A stretch of DNA of 40,852 nt, from contig VGHB01000020.1 of NCBI GenBank assembly GCA_016868355.1, positions 1 through 40,852 on the forward strand. Direction: 5' to 3'. Source of the DNA: Betaproteobacteria bacterium. GTDB taxonomy: Bacteria; Pseudomonadota; Gammaproteobacteria; Burkholderiales; Burkholderiaceae_C. Of this stretch, positions 20,533 to 29,382 are shown piece by piece (position 1 is the first letter of the stretch; the number at the start of each line of letters is the position of its first letter). The translations under genes and the position numbers were made by a program. The notes beneath the pieces are model-generated. The model searched no databases and was not told the DNA's origin. It was given only the letters and a program-made list of their open reading frames with translations.

Positions 20533-21390
20533 TCACATCCCCTTGAAGACACCCGCAAAGCTGCGGCTGACCTCCAGCGATTGGGGATGGTCCCGCAGCT
20601 TGACGATTTGCCGGCCGCGCTCGTCGCGGATCACCTGCGCCACCGCCTGAACATTGACGATGCTGCTGCGGTGGATTTGCCAAAACTGACGCGGGTCGAG
20701 TTCGTTGACCAGTTCCTTGATCGGCTTGCGGATCAAGGCTTCGGTGGTGGCGGTCTGTACACGGGTGTACTTCTCATCGCTGATGAAGAAGAGCACGTCG
20801 CGCACCGGAATCAGGTGTACCGTGCTGCCGGTGGAGGCTTGCAGCACCTCCAGGTGCTGCGGCTCGGCCAGACGTGTGCCGGGCCGCAATGGCCCGCGCA
20901 ACTGTGCGCTCAGGGCTTGAAGCAGGGGCTGCATCGATGCCGGTGAAGCCGTCTCGCCATCGCTCCCTATATCCGGGTACTGATGGCGCTGCTTCAGCCG
21001 CTGGCCCAGCCGATCAACGGTCTTGGCCAGCCGCTCCAGGGAGGCTGGCTTGAGCACATAGTCCACCGCGCCGTGTTCAAAGGCCTGGACCGCGTACTCG
21101 TCATAGGCGGTGATGAACACCATCTCGGGCAGCCACTCGTCCTCGGCTGTTTCCATCTGCAGGATTTCGCGTGCGGCCTCGACACCGGTCAGGCCTGGCA
21201 TGCGGATGTCCAGAAATACCACATCGGGGCGGTGTTGGGCCACCAGCTCCACGGCCTCCAAGCCGTTGCGGGCCTCAGCGACGATTTCCAATGTCGGCCA
21301 GGCCTGCGACAAGCGCAGGCGCAACTGCTCCCGCATCAGCCGCTCATCATCGGCCAAGACCGCGCGGGTTGGAGGCAGGGGGCTGTTCAT
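20533..21390 (-). CDS. LytTR-type response regulator
   Basis: A 285-residue regulator. The receiver domain (residues 8-125) has the acidic pair Asp14-Asp15, phospho-acceptor Asp61 in VVFLDIRMPG, Thr in VFITAYDEYAV and Lys in YVLKPAS. The C-terminal LytTR DNA-binding domain runs from about residue 180 to the end (VRDVLFFISDEKYTRVQT, FWQIHRSSIVNV). It resembles the AlgR/LytT group. It lies downstream of the LytS-type kinase gene in the same direction, with the small membrane protein gene between them; ten bases separate that gene from this start. Target genes are not visible here. Confidence 0.93.
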   Translation of the reverse strand: MNSPLPPTRAVLADDERLMREQLRLRLSQAWPTLEIVAEARNGLEAVELVAQHRPDVVFLDIRMPGLTGVEAAREILQMETAEDEWLPEMVFITAYDEYAVQAFEHGAVDYVLKPASLERLAKTVDRLGQRLKQRHQYPDIGSDGETASPASMQPLLQALSAQLRGPLRPGTRLAEPQHLEVLQASTGSTVHLIPVRDVLFFISDEKYTRVQTATTEALIRKPIKELVNELDPRQFWQIHRSSIVNVQAVAQVIRDERGRQIVKLRDHPQSLEVSRSFAGVFKGM

Positions 21391-21400
21391 GGCCTTGGCC

Positions 21401-21754
21401 TCAGGGCTGCTGGCGTGAGCGTTGAACGAGCCACCAAATCAGGGCCGCCACCAGCAGCACCGGCGCCAGGGCCACCAGCCCGCCCAACACGGTTCCGATC
21501 AGCCCGATCACCAGGGCCAGCACCAAGAGCACGGGCACCACGGTCAGCAGAATCAGCAGAGCGGCTGCCACGGCCGCCAGCACCCCCACCAAGCCCCATC
21601 CCGAGGGCACGTTCAAGGACCAGGGCTCACCATCCACGATGATGCGCACGGCGTCTTGCTCGCCAGCCCAGCTCAAGATGCCCGCCACGGCCAGGGTGCC
21701 CAGCAGCACGATCAGCAGCATCACGGTCAAGGTGACTTTGAAAAACAGTCGCAT
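21401..21754 (-). CDS. Small membrane protein between kinase and regulator genes
   Basis: A 117-residue protein that I do not recognise. Residues 5-29 form one hydrophobic helix. A short polar segment with DAVRIIVDGEPWSLNVPSGW follows. Residues 54-110 are almost continuously hydrophobic and could form two helices, ending in the basic tail WWLVQRSRQQP. It is encoded 61 bases after the kinase stop and ten bases before the response regulator start, so it is almost certainly on their transcript. A role as an accessory subunit of the signalling pair is inferred from position only. No enzymatic motif is seen. Confidence 0.75.
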   Translation of the reverse strand: MRLFFKVTLTVMLLIVLLGTLAVAGILSWAGEQDAVRIIVDGEPWSLNVPSGWGLVGVLAAVAAALLILLTVVPVLLVLALVIGLIGTVLGGLVALAPVLLVAALIWWLVQRSRQQP

Positions 21755-21815
21755 GGCGGCCTCTCAAGTGTTGCAGTTCAAACGTAAACGCCAGATGGGT
21801 GAATGGTCGTGCAAA

Positions 21816-23264
21816 TCAGGCGGTGGGCGTGGCCTCACCGGTGGCCTTGGCGGCGCTGACCACCCGATAGGGCAGGCGGACCACGACGCTGGTGCCACCG
21901 CTGGCAATTGGCTCTACGGTCAACTGTGCTGCATCACCGTAGCGCAAGGACAGCCGCTCTCGAATGTTCTTCAGGCCGGTGCCCGGTGAGGCTTGCCAGG
22001 TGGGGCTCAAGCCTACGCCGGAGTCGCTCACCGTCAGCTGCAATTGACCATCCACCACGCTGGCCTGGATCACCAGACGGCCGCCTTGGGCCTGTGGCTC
22101 CAGCCCGTGCTTGATGGCGTTTTCCACCAGCATCTGCAGCATCATCGGTGGGCACTCCGCAGAAAGTAGGCCGGCCGGAATGTCGATGGCCGTTTCCAGC
22201 CGTTCTTCCATACGCATTTTCAAGATGGCCAAGTAGGGCGCGATCACGGCCTGCTCCTGGCCCAGGGTTCGCGACTCCGCCACACCCCCATCCCGCAGCG
22301 AAGGCATGGTGGCCCGAAGCAGATCGATCAGGGCACGCTGCATCCGGCTGGCGCGCGGCGGATCGGTTTCGATCAGATGCTCGATGGAGGCCAGGGTGTT
22401 GAACAGGAAATGGGGCTCCACCTGGGCCTGCATGGTGGCCATGCGGGCTTCGGCCAACTGGCGCTTGAGCGACTCGGCTTCCGCCACTTCGTTGGCTTGT
22501 GCCGCTTCGGCGCGGGCCTGCAGCTGTCCCTTGTAGGTGAGCTTGATGATGATGGAGGCCAAGATCCACAAGAAGGCCAAATCGGTGAGAACGTTGTCGG
22601 CGTGGATACGGCTCACGCGCACCTTTTTGCTAGGGCTGCTCGGGCTGCTCGGGCCTTCGACCGTCTCGATCACAGGCTCCTTCAGGGCCTCTTGGACGGC
22701 CCGCTTGGCCTCCTCGATCGCTTCAGGAATGGCCGCGGTATCGGCGCCTTCGGGCAAGGTCACGCGTATGGAGGCCTCGTCCTGCCCCTGACCGTTGCGC
22801 CGCACATCCACCCGGATTTCGCGCTCCTTGCCTGGCTCGGTGCCCTTGGCTTGCGGTGCTGGGTTTTCCGCGCCCGAGGTGGCCGGTGATGTTTCCGCCG
22901 CCCGCTTGAGGACGCGAACGCCGGTCTCGTCGATGCGGATGTCCACGCCCTTGACCTCGGCTTCGGCCGTGCCTTTGGGTGTGGTTTCGATGCGGATGAC
23001 CGGCTCCCATGCCTTGGGGGGCGCGGGTGGCTTGGGCGGCGGCGGGGTTTCGTGTTCCTCGGTGACCTCGTGCATCGTCCAGCTGAACGGGGGCATGGAT
23101 TGCAGGAAGCCGGCCAGGATCAGCAGCAGGATCGACAGCACGAAGAAGCGCTTCCAACTGATGCCCACCAGCCAGGTGGCGTAGTTGTGAAAGCCCCGCA
23201 CCAGGGGTTGAAGGCGCTGGGCCCAGGGGGTTTTGGCGGGGGCTTTGGGGGTTGAAGTGCTCAT
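21816..23264 (-). CDS. LytS/YehU-type sensor histidine kinase
   Basis: A 482-residue kinase. The first membrane helix is at about residues 40-56 and the second at about 224-242. Between them lies a periplasmic segment of about 165 residues that begins Pro-rich and contains beta-like stretches (VDIRIDETGVRVLKRA, REIRVDVRRNGQG). A coiled linker follows. The His_kinase box has His285 in EPHFLFNTL, and the ATPase domain has LVENAIKHGLEP, DSGVGLSP and GTGLKNIRERLSLRYG. The ATG at 23264 follows GGAACCGAG; an in-frame ATG at 23282 is less likely. It is expected to phosphorylate the LytTR regulator encoded two genes downstream. The ligand is unknown, and the periplasmic segment matches no sensor fold that I can name. 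Confidence 0.92.
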   Translation of the reverse strand: MSTSTPKAPAKTPWAQRLQPLVRGFHNYATWLVGISWKRFFVLSILLLILAGFLQSMPPFSWTMHEVTEEHETPPPPKPPAPPKAWEPVIRIETTPKGTAEAEVKGVDIRIDETGVRVLKRAAETSPATSGAENPAPQAKGTEPGKEREIRVDVRRNGQGQDEASIRVTLPEGADTAAIPEAIEEAKRAVQEALKEPVIETVEGPSSPSSPSKKVRVSRIHADNVLTDLAFLWILASIIIKLTYKGQLQARAEAAQANEVAEAESLKRQLAEARMATMQAQVEPHFLFNTLASIEHLIETDPPRASRMQRALIDLLRATMPSLRDGGVAESRTLGQEQAVIAPYLAILKMRMEERLETAIDIPAGLLSAECPPMMLQMLVENAIKHGLEPQAQGGRLVIQASVVDGQLQLTVSDSGVGLSPTWQASPGTGLKNIRERLSLRYGDAAQLTVEPIASGGTSVVVRLPYRVVSAAKATGEATPTA

Positions 23265-23398
23265 CTCGGTTCCATCATGCAAGGTGATGGCACTCTACGG
23301 TGCTGAGCCAGCGCAGGCAGCACCGAAGCGACGAAGCGTCGTGGCGGGCGATAGGCTGCACCCTGGGCGAACGGCACTGCAGGGCTTGGGGCCACCGT

Positions 23399-24904
23399 TC
23401 AGGACTCTGGTGGGCCCATGCCCCGGGCGTGGCGAGCCGCGCGCTCACTCAAGGCGTTGGGAAAAAACAAGGCCGTCAGGCTCTTGCTGTGCACTGGCGA
23501 AAAGCCAGCCCCGCCCGACCCGTGCGACATCCCCGCCGGGGCGTCGCGTCGCCAGTCGCGAACCCAATGGATCTCGTCGGCTACCTCCAGCAGACCCATG
23601 GTCTCGCGGTCTCCGATCAACAGACCAAAGACCCGAAGACCCAGTTCGGCCCGGGCGCGGTCCAACTGCTCAAGGGTGGCGCGTGTGCAGCCGAATTCCC
23701 CATCGCTGACGATAAGGACATCGGCGTTGGCCCACCGCTGCTCGTGCACACGGGTGATGGCCCGTTCGATGGGTGTCTGCACATCGGTGCCGCCGTCAAA
23801 GCCTTGGCCGATCAGCTCCATCAATCGATTAAATCCTTCAGGGCTGAAGTCCAGTTCGCGTTCGATCACCTCCTCAGGCCCACCGAAGGCCATGACGATG
23901 CACCCGCGGCGCTCATGTTGGGCCACCCGGGTTGCTTCCAGTACCACCGCCTTGGCGATGGACTCCGGTGCGCCCTGCATGGAGCCCGATGTATCCAGGC
24001 AGATGAGCAGGGGGCCGCGCTCCAGCGGGGGGTTCGCAGTGGGACGGGTGCGGTGGCGTGGGGTGGCTTGGGGGTCTGGTCGCCAGTCCACCAGCAGGGC
24101 CTGGCTGTCGTAGGTCAGCAGCCGCGCCTCGGCCTTGCGCGCGCGCCACCACTTGTGCAACACCGGGTGGCGCAGTTGTTGGAGCTCGCTGCCCAAGAGC
24201 CGCTCCAGCCGGTCTCCCAGTCGGATACCGCGCAGTTCACCCGGCGCGTCGGGCAGCACCGTTTCCACCGGCTTCAAACCCGCGCGAGGTTGGGGGTGAG
24301 ACACGGCGTCGCGCGGTGCCGGCAGGTGGTGGGCCGGGGTCAGCGGGCGTTGCATGCGGCCCACGCGGCGCAGCAGCGCGGCCAGCTCAGTGCGTTGCGC
24401 CATCAGGCCGGCCAAGCGGCGGGCTTCGAGCCATGCCCGGCTGCGCAGGTGACCCTTGAGCGCATCCCAGTGCAGATGTTCACCTTCCCCCAGGCCCTGC
24501 AGCAAAGCTTGCGCTTCCTCCCAGTCAGCCCGCTCCACCGCCCACTCCGCGCGGAAGGCTTCAGCCATCGCCAGAATCGCCTCGGTGCGCGCTTGTGCTT
24601 CGTGCCGGTCGATCAGGCGGTCGGCGTGCCACAGGGCCGTACGCAGGAGCTGCAAGGTGGTGTCGGGGCTGCCCCGAGTGAGCGCGCTCAGTTGAAGGTC
24701 CGCCACGGCCTGGCGCAGGGCAGCCGCCACGGGCGGGTCGCCAAGGTCGGCGTTACGGTCGGGCAACTCACCGGCTAAGAGCCGATCCCACCAATGCGCC
24801 AGATGGGCCAGGCGCGCCATGGGCTGTCCGCTGCTGCATATCAACCCCGGCAGCCACAGCTCGCGCGCCAGTGCTTCGAGCAGTGGGCTTGGGTCGGCAC
24901 CCAT
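23399..24904 (-). CDS. viaA: ViaA-like VWA-domain protein
   Basis: A 501-residue protein with a helical N-terminal part and a C-terminal von Willebrand A domain. The MIDAS motif DTSGSM starts at Asp304, with Ser306 and Ser308. A conserved SDGEFG follows later. In E. coli, ViaA partners the MoxR ATPase RavA and together they affect respiratory complexes and aminoglycoside sensitivity. Here the ATG at 24904 overlaps the stop of the RavA-like gene (ATGA), which fixes the start and implies coupling. The longer frame to 25108 is a shadow inside the upstream gene. It ends 134 bp before the sensor kinase start. Confidence 0.85.
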   Translation of the reverse strand: MGADPSPLLEALARELWLPGLICSSGQPMARLAHLAHWWDRLLAGELPDRNADLGDPPVAAALRQAVADLQLSALTRGSPDTTLQLLRTALWHADRLIDRHEAQARTEAILAMAEAFRAEWAVERADWEEAQALLQGLGEGEHLHWDALKGHLRSRAWLEARRLAGLMAQRTELAALLRRVGRMQRPLTPAHHLPAPRDAVSHPQPRAGLKPVETVLPDAPGELRGIRLGDRLERLLGSELQQLRHPVLHKWWRARKAEARLLTYDSQALLVDWRPDPQATPRHRTRPTANPPLERGPLLICLDTSGSMQGAPESIAKAVVLEATRVAQHERRGCIVMAFGGPEEVIERELDFSPEGFNRLMELIGQGFDGGTDVQTPIERAITRVHEQRWANADVLIVSDGEFGCTRATLEQLDRARAELGLRVFGLLIGDRETMGLLEVADEIHWVRDWRRDAPAGMSHGSGGAGFSPVHSKSLTALFFPNALSERAARHARGMGPPES

Positions 24905-26364
24905 CAGCTGGCGACGGTCATGGGCGCCGGCACGTCGGCCAGCGCTTCGTTGACCGGCAAGGCTGCGAAACCCTGCTCGGCGGCTTGCAACCTTTGCACC
25001 AACGCTTCCAGCAAGGCCACCCGCTCGCCCAAGGGCGCCAGGGTGTTGTGGGCCCAGGACGGTGGCAGCCACAGCCGTCCCAGGAGCCTGCTCTGAAGCT
25101 GCGCCCACTCGGCCTGGGCCTTCGCATGCGCGGCCTGCACCGATTCCCGTAGGTCTCGAACCTGGGCCACCCGGGCACGAATGTGCAGGGGGCTCCAGCG
25201 CCTGCGCAGGCGCGCCTCTACACGCTCGGAATACAAGCGCAGCATCTCGCGGTTGCCGCCTGTACCTTCCGCCCCGCCCAGGCTGCGCGCCAGCGCCATC
25301 TTGCCGGCGGACTCCGCACCATCTTCGGCCGGGGCCTGGGTTTCGACTTCCAGCTGTTTTTCGAAGGCCTGTGCGCTGTGGCGCCAGCCTGGGGCATCAG
25401 CGGGCCCTATCCGCAGCACGTCTTGCTGCCACCATCGCACCACCTGATCCAGCGTCTGTCGGTTAGGGGCGGTGACGTAGGCGGCCAGCCAAAGGTCGCA
25501 GGGCTCCACCGTGAAGCGTCCTTCGGCTGCGGCGGCCACCCGCAGCAGGCGTGCCAGGGCCCGCCACCGCCGGTCGGACACGACCACATTCCCCGCCTTC
25601 AGCAGGGTGCGCAGTGCGTGCAGGGCCTGCAGGGTGTCGGGGGTGAGCGCCACCGAGGCCGCGGCGTCCTCAACGGCCTGTCGGCTGGCAGTATTCAATC
25701 GCTCAGCCAAGCATGATTCATCGGCCGCGGTGGAGCGCAAGGGGAGCCGCCCCAAGTCCGAGGCCACCAGGGCCCCAAACGAGGCATCACCCACCGGCTG
25801 CACTGGCACGCGCAGCAAGAAGCGGTCGTGAAAGGCTTGCAGCGCCTCGTCTTCGGGTGTCTCGTTGCTGGCACCCACCACGGTGACCAAGGGCACCGGC
25901 AGCCGCTGCGTGCCGTTGTCGAACACGCGCTCGTTGAGCAGGGTCAGCAGCGCATTCAGGATGGCCGAGTTCGCCTTGAACACCTCGTCCAGAAAGGCCA
26001 CCTGCGCTGTGGGCAGGTAGCCTTCAACCAAGCGTTCGTACCGGTCATTCTCCAGGGCCTTGAGCGATAAGGGCCCGAACAGCTCCTCCGGGGTCGAAAA
26101 CCGGGTGAGCAGGCGCTCAAAGCAGACCGTGGCACCACTGCCCTCGACCGGTGTTTCGATGATCTTCTGCAAGCGGCGCGCCAATTCGCTCTTGGCGGTA
26201 CCAGGCGGGCCCAAGAGCAACACATGCTCGCCGGCCACTGCAGCAAGCAAGACCACCCGCGCGGCCGCGTCCCGCTCCAGCAAGCCGGCTTCGAGGACCT
26301 CAATCATCGAAGACAGCGCTGCGCGCGAGGGCGCAGCGGGCTGGGCTATGGACTGTGTGCTCAT
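24904..26364 (-). CDS. ravA: RavA-like MoxR AAA+ ATPase
   Basis: A 486-residue AAA+ protein. Walker A GPPGTAKS is at residues 52-59, followed by Walker B VAFLDEVFK, sensor 1 around VTVVGASNE and a long C-terminal region with coiled-coil character, matching the RavA subgroup in length and order. RavA acts as a chaperone-like hexamer with ViaA. The ATG at 26364 overlaps the stop of the upstream metallo-hydrolase gene (ATGA), so this start is preferred over the longer frame to 26514. Its own stop overlaps the viaA start. The symbol is by subgroup similarity; a plain MoxR name would be safer if phylogeny disagrees. Confidence 0.85.
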   Translation of the reverse strand: MSTQSIAQPAAPSRAALSSMIEVLEAGLLERDAAARVVLLAAVAGEHVLLLGPPGTAKSELARRLQKIIETPVEGSGATVCFERLLTRFSTPEELFGPLSLKALENDRYERLVEGYLPTAQVAFLDEVFKANSAILNALLTLLNERVFDNGTQRLPVPLVTVVGASNETPEDEALQAFHDRFLLRVPVQPVGDASFGALVASDLGRLPLRSTAADESCLAERLNTASRQAVEDAAASVALTPDTLQALHALRTLLKAGNVVVSDRRWRALARLLRVAAAAEGRFTVEPCDLWLAAYVTAPNRQTLDQVVRWWQQDVLRIGPADAPGWRHSAQAFEKQLEVETQAPAEDGAESAGKMALARSLGGAEGTGGNREMLRLYSERVEARLRRRWSPLHIRARVAQVRDLRESVQAAHAKAQAEWAQLQSRLLGRLWLPPSWAHNTLAPLGERVALLEALVQRLQAAEQGFAALPVNEALADVPAPMTVAS

Positions 26365-27311
26365 GCCATCACCACGTCGGCACCCTGAAGTTTTACGACG
26401 CCGTCGTCCACCAGGCTTTGGAGGATGCGGGGCGCGAAGGTTTGCGGCTGTGCCTGCATCAAATGTCGAACTGCCTCTCGTTGGGCCAGTGGGCAGTCTG
26501 CCATCCACGCGCATAGGGCATCACGATCACGGCGTCGATGCTCCAACAGATGGAACACCATCATCACCCGAAGCGCGTGGCGCGCATGGTGTTCGGGGTT
26601 TGCCTGCAGGTGTTGCAGCCGCTTGCGGCTGATCGCCAGTGCGTCGTCCACCTCCCAAAAGGGTTCGCCGTGGCCCGGGATCACCACCGCAGGCGCCAAG
26701 GACTCGATCAGGTCCAGGCCGGCCAAGGCGGGGCCAAAGCCATCCTCACCGTCGAGTTCAGGGAAGATCAGCGCCACTTTGCTGCGCCACAGGGCATCAC
26801 CCGAAATCAGCACCCGGTGTTCAGCCTGAAACAGCAGGACCGCATCGGGGTCGTGGCCGCCCACGGCGTGCACCTGCCAGCAGTAACCGCCCAGTTCCAC
26901 CGCCTGCCCGGGGTGCAGGGCGTGGTCGACCCGGAAGGGGTGGCAGGTCTGTCCCGTTAGGCGGTAGGTCAGGCGCTCCTGGTCCCAGGAACGGGCTTTT
27001 TCAAAGGCGGCCTGCGGAACCCAGGTTTGAACCTCAGGCCAGCGCGCCTGTATCGCGCAATTGCCGCCGCAATGGTCGGAGTGCAGGTGGGTGTTCAGGA
27101 TGCGTACCAGCTGGCGCCCCTGCAGGGTGGCTTCCAGCAGGGCCACCGACTGTGTGGCGTGGCTGGAGTAGCCGGTGTCCACCACGCTGGCGCCGCCGCC
27201 ATGGGGGTCCAGGAGGACCACCTGGTTGGACGAAAGCCAATCCCGCTGCAGCACCTGCAGGTGCAAGGGCTCAAAGACCGAGGCCAGGTTCAGGGCGGGT
27301 ACCGCTTGCAT
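26361..27311 (-). CDS. Metallo-beta-lactamase-fold hydrolase
   Basis: A 316-residue protein of the metallo-beta-lactamase superfamily. The zinc motif THLHSDH gives His75, His77, Asp79 and His80. Further ligands are in VGGHDPDAV (third His), ISGDALW (bridging Asp) and IPGHGEPF (last His). The C-terminal 70 residues look like the winged-helix end found in LACTB2-like members, which include nucleases and thioesterase-like hydrolases. The substrate is unknown. It overlaps the ravA-like start by four bases, an arrangement not known to me from E. coli ravA-viaA. It follows fadD by 69 bp in the same direction, so it may be cotranscribed with it. Confidence 0.9.
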   Translation of the reverse strand: MQAVPALNLASVFEPLHLQVLQRDWLSSNQVVLLDPHGGGASVVDTGYSSHATQSVALLEATLQGRQLVRILNTHLHSDHCGGNCAIQARWPEVQTWVPQAAFEKARSWDQERLTYRLTGQTCHPFRVDHALHPGQAVELGGYCWQVHAVGGHDPDAVLLFQAEHRVLISGDALWRSKVALIFPELDGEDGFGPALAGLDLIESLAPAVVIPGHGEPFWEVDDALAISRKRLQHLQANPEHHARHALRVMMVFHLLEHRRRDRDALCAWMADCPLAQREAVRHLMQAQPQTFAPRILQSLVDDGVVKLQGADVVMA

Positions 27312-27380
27312 GGTTCCATTGTGACGCCGGACGCTGCATCAGGGCACCCCGGCGCCGGCGCGCCGCCTCACCGCCCGGCT

Positions 27381-29129
27381 TCAGGCGTCGCTGCGCAACT
27401 CGCGCCGCAAGATCTTGCCCACGTTGCTCTTGGGCAGGTCGTCGCGAAACTCAATGATCTTGGGCCGCTTGTAGGCGGCGAAGTTCTCGCGGCAGTAGGC
27501 GGCGATCTCGTCTTCGGAGATGCTCGCGCCGTCCTTCTTCACCACGAAGAGCTTGACCGTCTCGCCGGACCGTTCATCGGCAATGCCCACAGCCGCGCAC
27601 TCCAGCACGCCCGGGTGCAGACCCACGACTTGTTCGATTTCGGTGGGGTACACGTTGAAGCCCGATACCAGGATCATGTCCTTCTTGCGGTCGACGATGC
27701 GCACATAACCGCGTTCGTCCATGATGCCCACATCACCACTTTTGAAGTAGCCATCGGGCGTCATCACCTTGGCGGTTTCATCGGGGCGGTTCCAGTAGCC
27801 GGCCATGACCTGAGGGCCCTTGATGCAGATTTCACCCGGCTGGCCAATGGGCACATCGCGCCCGTCATCATCGCGGATGGCAATGTCGGTACTGGGGATG
27901 GGCAGGCCGATCGTGCCGCTGAACTCCTTGAGGTCCAAGCGGTTGGAGGTGGCCACGGGCGAGGTCTCGGACAGGCCATAGCCCTCGACCACGGGGCAGC
28001 CGGTGACACGCATCCACTTCACAGCCGTGGCCTGCTGCACCGCCATTCCGCCCCCGTTGCTGATCTTCAGGCCCGACCAGTCGAGCTTGGCGAACTCGGG
28101 CTCATTGGCCAGGGCGTTGAACAGCGTGTTGACCGCCGGGAACATGTTCACCCTCACGTTGCGCAGCGTGTTGATGAAGCCAGGGATGTCGCGCGGGTTG
28201 GGTATCAGCAGGTTCTGTGAGCCCATCCGCGCACCCATCAGGTAGCAAATGGTCAGCGCGAAGATGTGATACAGGGGCAGTGCACACACGATCACCAGTT
28301 GCTTGTGACCGATCTCGTCGAGCTTGGGCTTGAACCAGGCTTCGGTCTGCAGCACATTGGCCACCACGTTGCGGTGCAGCAGCGTGGCGCCTTTGGACAC
28401 ACCCGTGGTGCCGCCGGTGTACTGCAGGAAGGCCACGTCCTCTGGCGAGATGGAGGGCCGCTGCAAGCTGCGGCTGCGGCCCTGTTCGATGGCTTGGCGC
28501 CAGCGCGTCACAGTGCGCCCGCCGTCCAGCGGCAGCCGGTACTCGGGCACCATCTTGCGCAGGTGTCGCACCGCGAAATTCACGAAGTGGCCCTTCCACC
28601 AACCGATCAGGTCACCCAGGCCGGTGACCACCACATGTTTCACATCGGTCTTGTCGATGGCTTCTTCCAAGGTGCTGGCGAAGTTCTCCAGGACGATGAT
28701 GGCCCTGGCACCCGAGTCCTTGAGCTGGTGCTCCAGTTCGCGTGCGGTGTACAGCGGGTTCACGTTCACCACCGCGTAGCCCGCACGCAGCACCGCTGCA
28801 ATGGCCACCATGTACTGAGGCACATTGGGCATCATCAGGGCCACCCGGTCACCCTGTTGCAGGCCGGTGGACTGCAGCCATGCACCCAGGGCCTGAGACA
28901 ACTGGTCGATCTGGCCGAAGCTCAGCGTGCGCTCCAAGCAGCGCGAGGCTGTGCGATCGGCATAGTGGCGCATCGAGTCTTCCAAGATGTCCACCAGGGT
29001 GAGGTCGGCAGGCACCTCAACTGCGGCCACCACGCCGGGCGGATAGTGGTCCAGCCATGGTTGGGGCATTTGGCCGAGGTGAGCCGGGCTCACGGGCTGG
29101 GCGGCTCGAGGCAGGTCGATGACGGTCAC
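27381..29129 (-). CDS. fadD: Long-chain-fatty-acid--CoA ligase
   Basis: A 582-residue AMP-forming acyl-CoA synthetase that activates fatty acids for beta-oxidation. The AMP-binding motif YTGGTTGVSKGATL, the linker region with YGLSETSPV, and the C-terminal GYFKSGDVGIMDERGYVRIVDRKKDMI with the catalytic Lys region (PKSNVGKILRREL) are complete. The start is a GTG at 29129, chosen because GGAG lies five bases upstream and the longer frame to 29216 is low-complexity. It is divergent from purT, with 253 bp between starts in which I see no clear operator. Confidence 0.93.
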   Translation of the reverse strand: MTVIDLPRAAQPVSPAHLGQMPQPWLDHYPPGVVAAVEVPADLTLVDILEDSMRHYADRTASRCLERTLSFGQIDQLSQALGAWLQSTGLQQGDRVALMMPNVPQYMVAIAAVLRAGYAVVNVNPLYTARELEHQLKDSGARAIIVLENFASTLEEAIDKTDVKHVVVTGLGDLIGWWKGHFVNFAVRHLRKMVPEYRLPLDGGRTVTRWRQAIEQGRSRSLQRPSISPEDVAFLQYTGGTTGVSKGATLLHRNVVANVLQTEAWFKPKLDEIGHKQLVIVCALPLYHIFALTICYLMGARMGSQNLLIPNPRDIPGFINTLRNVRVNMFPAVNTLFNALANEPEFAKLDWSGLKISNGGGMAVQQATAVKWMRVTGCPVVEGYGLSETSPVATSNRLDLKEFSGTIGLPIPSTDIAIRDDDGRDVPIGQPGEICIKGPQVMAGYWNRPDETAKVMTPDGYFKSGDVGIMDERGYVRIVDRKKDMILVSGFNVYPTEIEQVVGLHPGVLECAAVGIADERSGETVKLFVVKKDGASISEDEIAAYCRENFAAYKRPKIIEFRDDLPKSNVGKILRRELRSDA

Positions 29130-29382
29130 GGGAACTCCGAATACAGTGAGGCAGTTCGCTGCAGCGGTGCTGGAGCGGCCCGCGGCATAGTGGCGCGGGC
29201 GGCGCAGGCCCGCCACGGGGGTTCTCCTAAGGGGCGGCCACCGGCAGGAGTGTAGGCGGGGATGCAGCCGATTCCCGCGGTGCGCATGGGGTCATCCGAA
29301 CACCGCGTTCAAGCTTGCACCTCACCGCCCTCCACGGTCCAGGGCTTTGGATAGGATGCCGCTCCCACCCTGGAGAGCTCTG

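Noticed and set aside
20514-20536. GTGAAG/CTTCAC inverted repeat between rep and the regulator gene as a bidirectional terminator
   Set aside because: Only six pairs with an 11-base loop and no T-run on either strand.
23299-23324. GGTGCT/AGCACC hairpin upstream of the sensor kinase gene
   Set aside because: It has an internal bulge and no T-run; too weak to call a terminator or operator.
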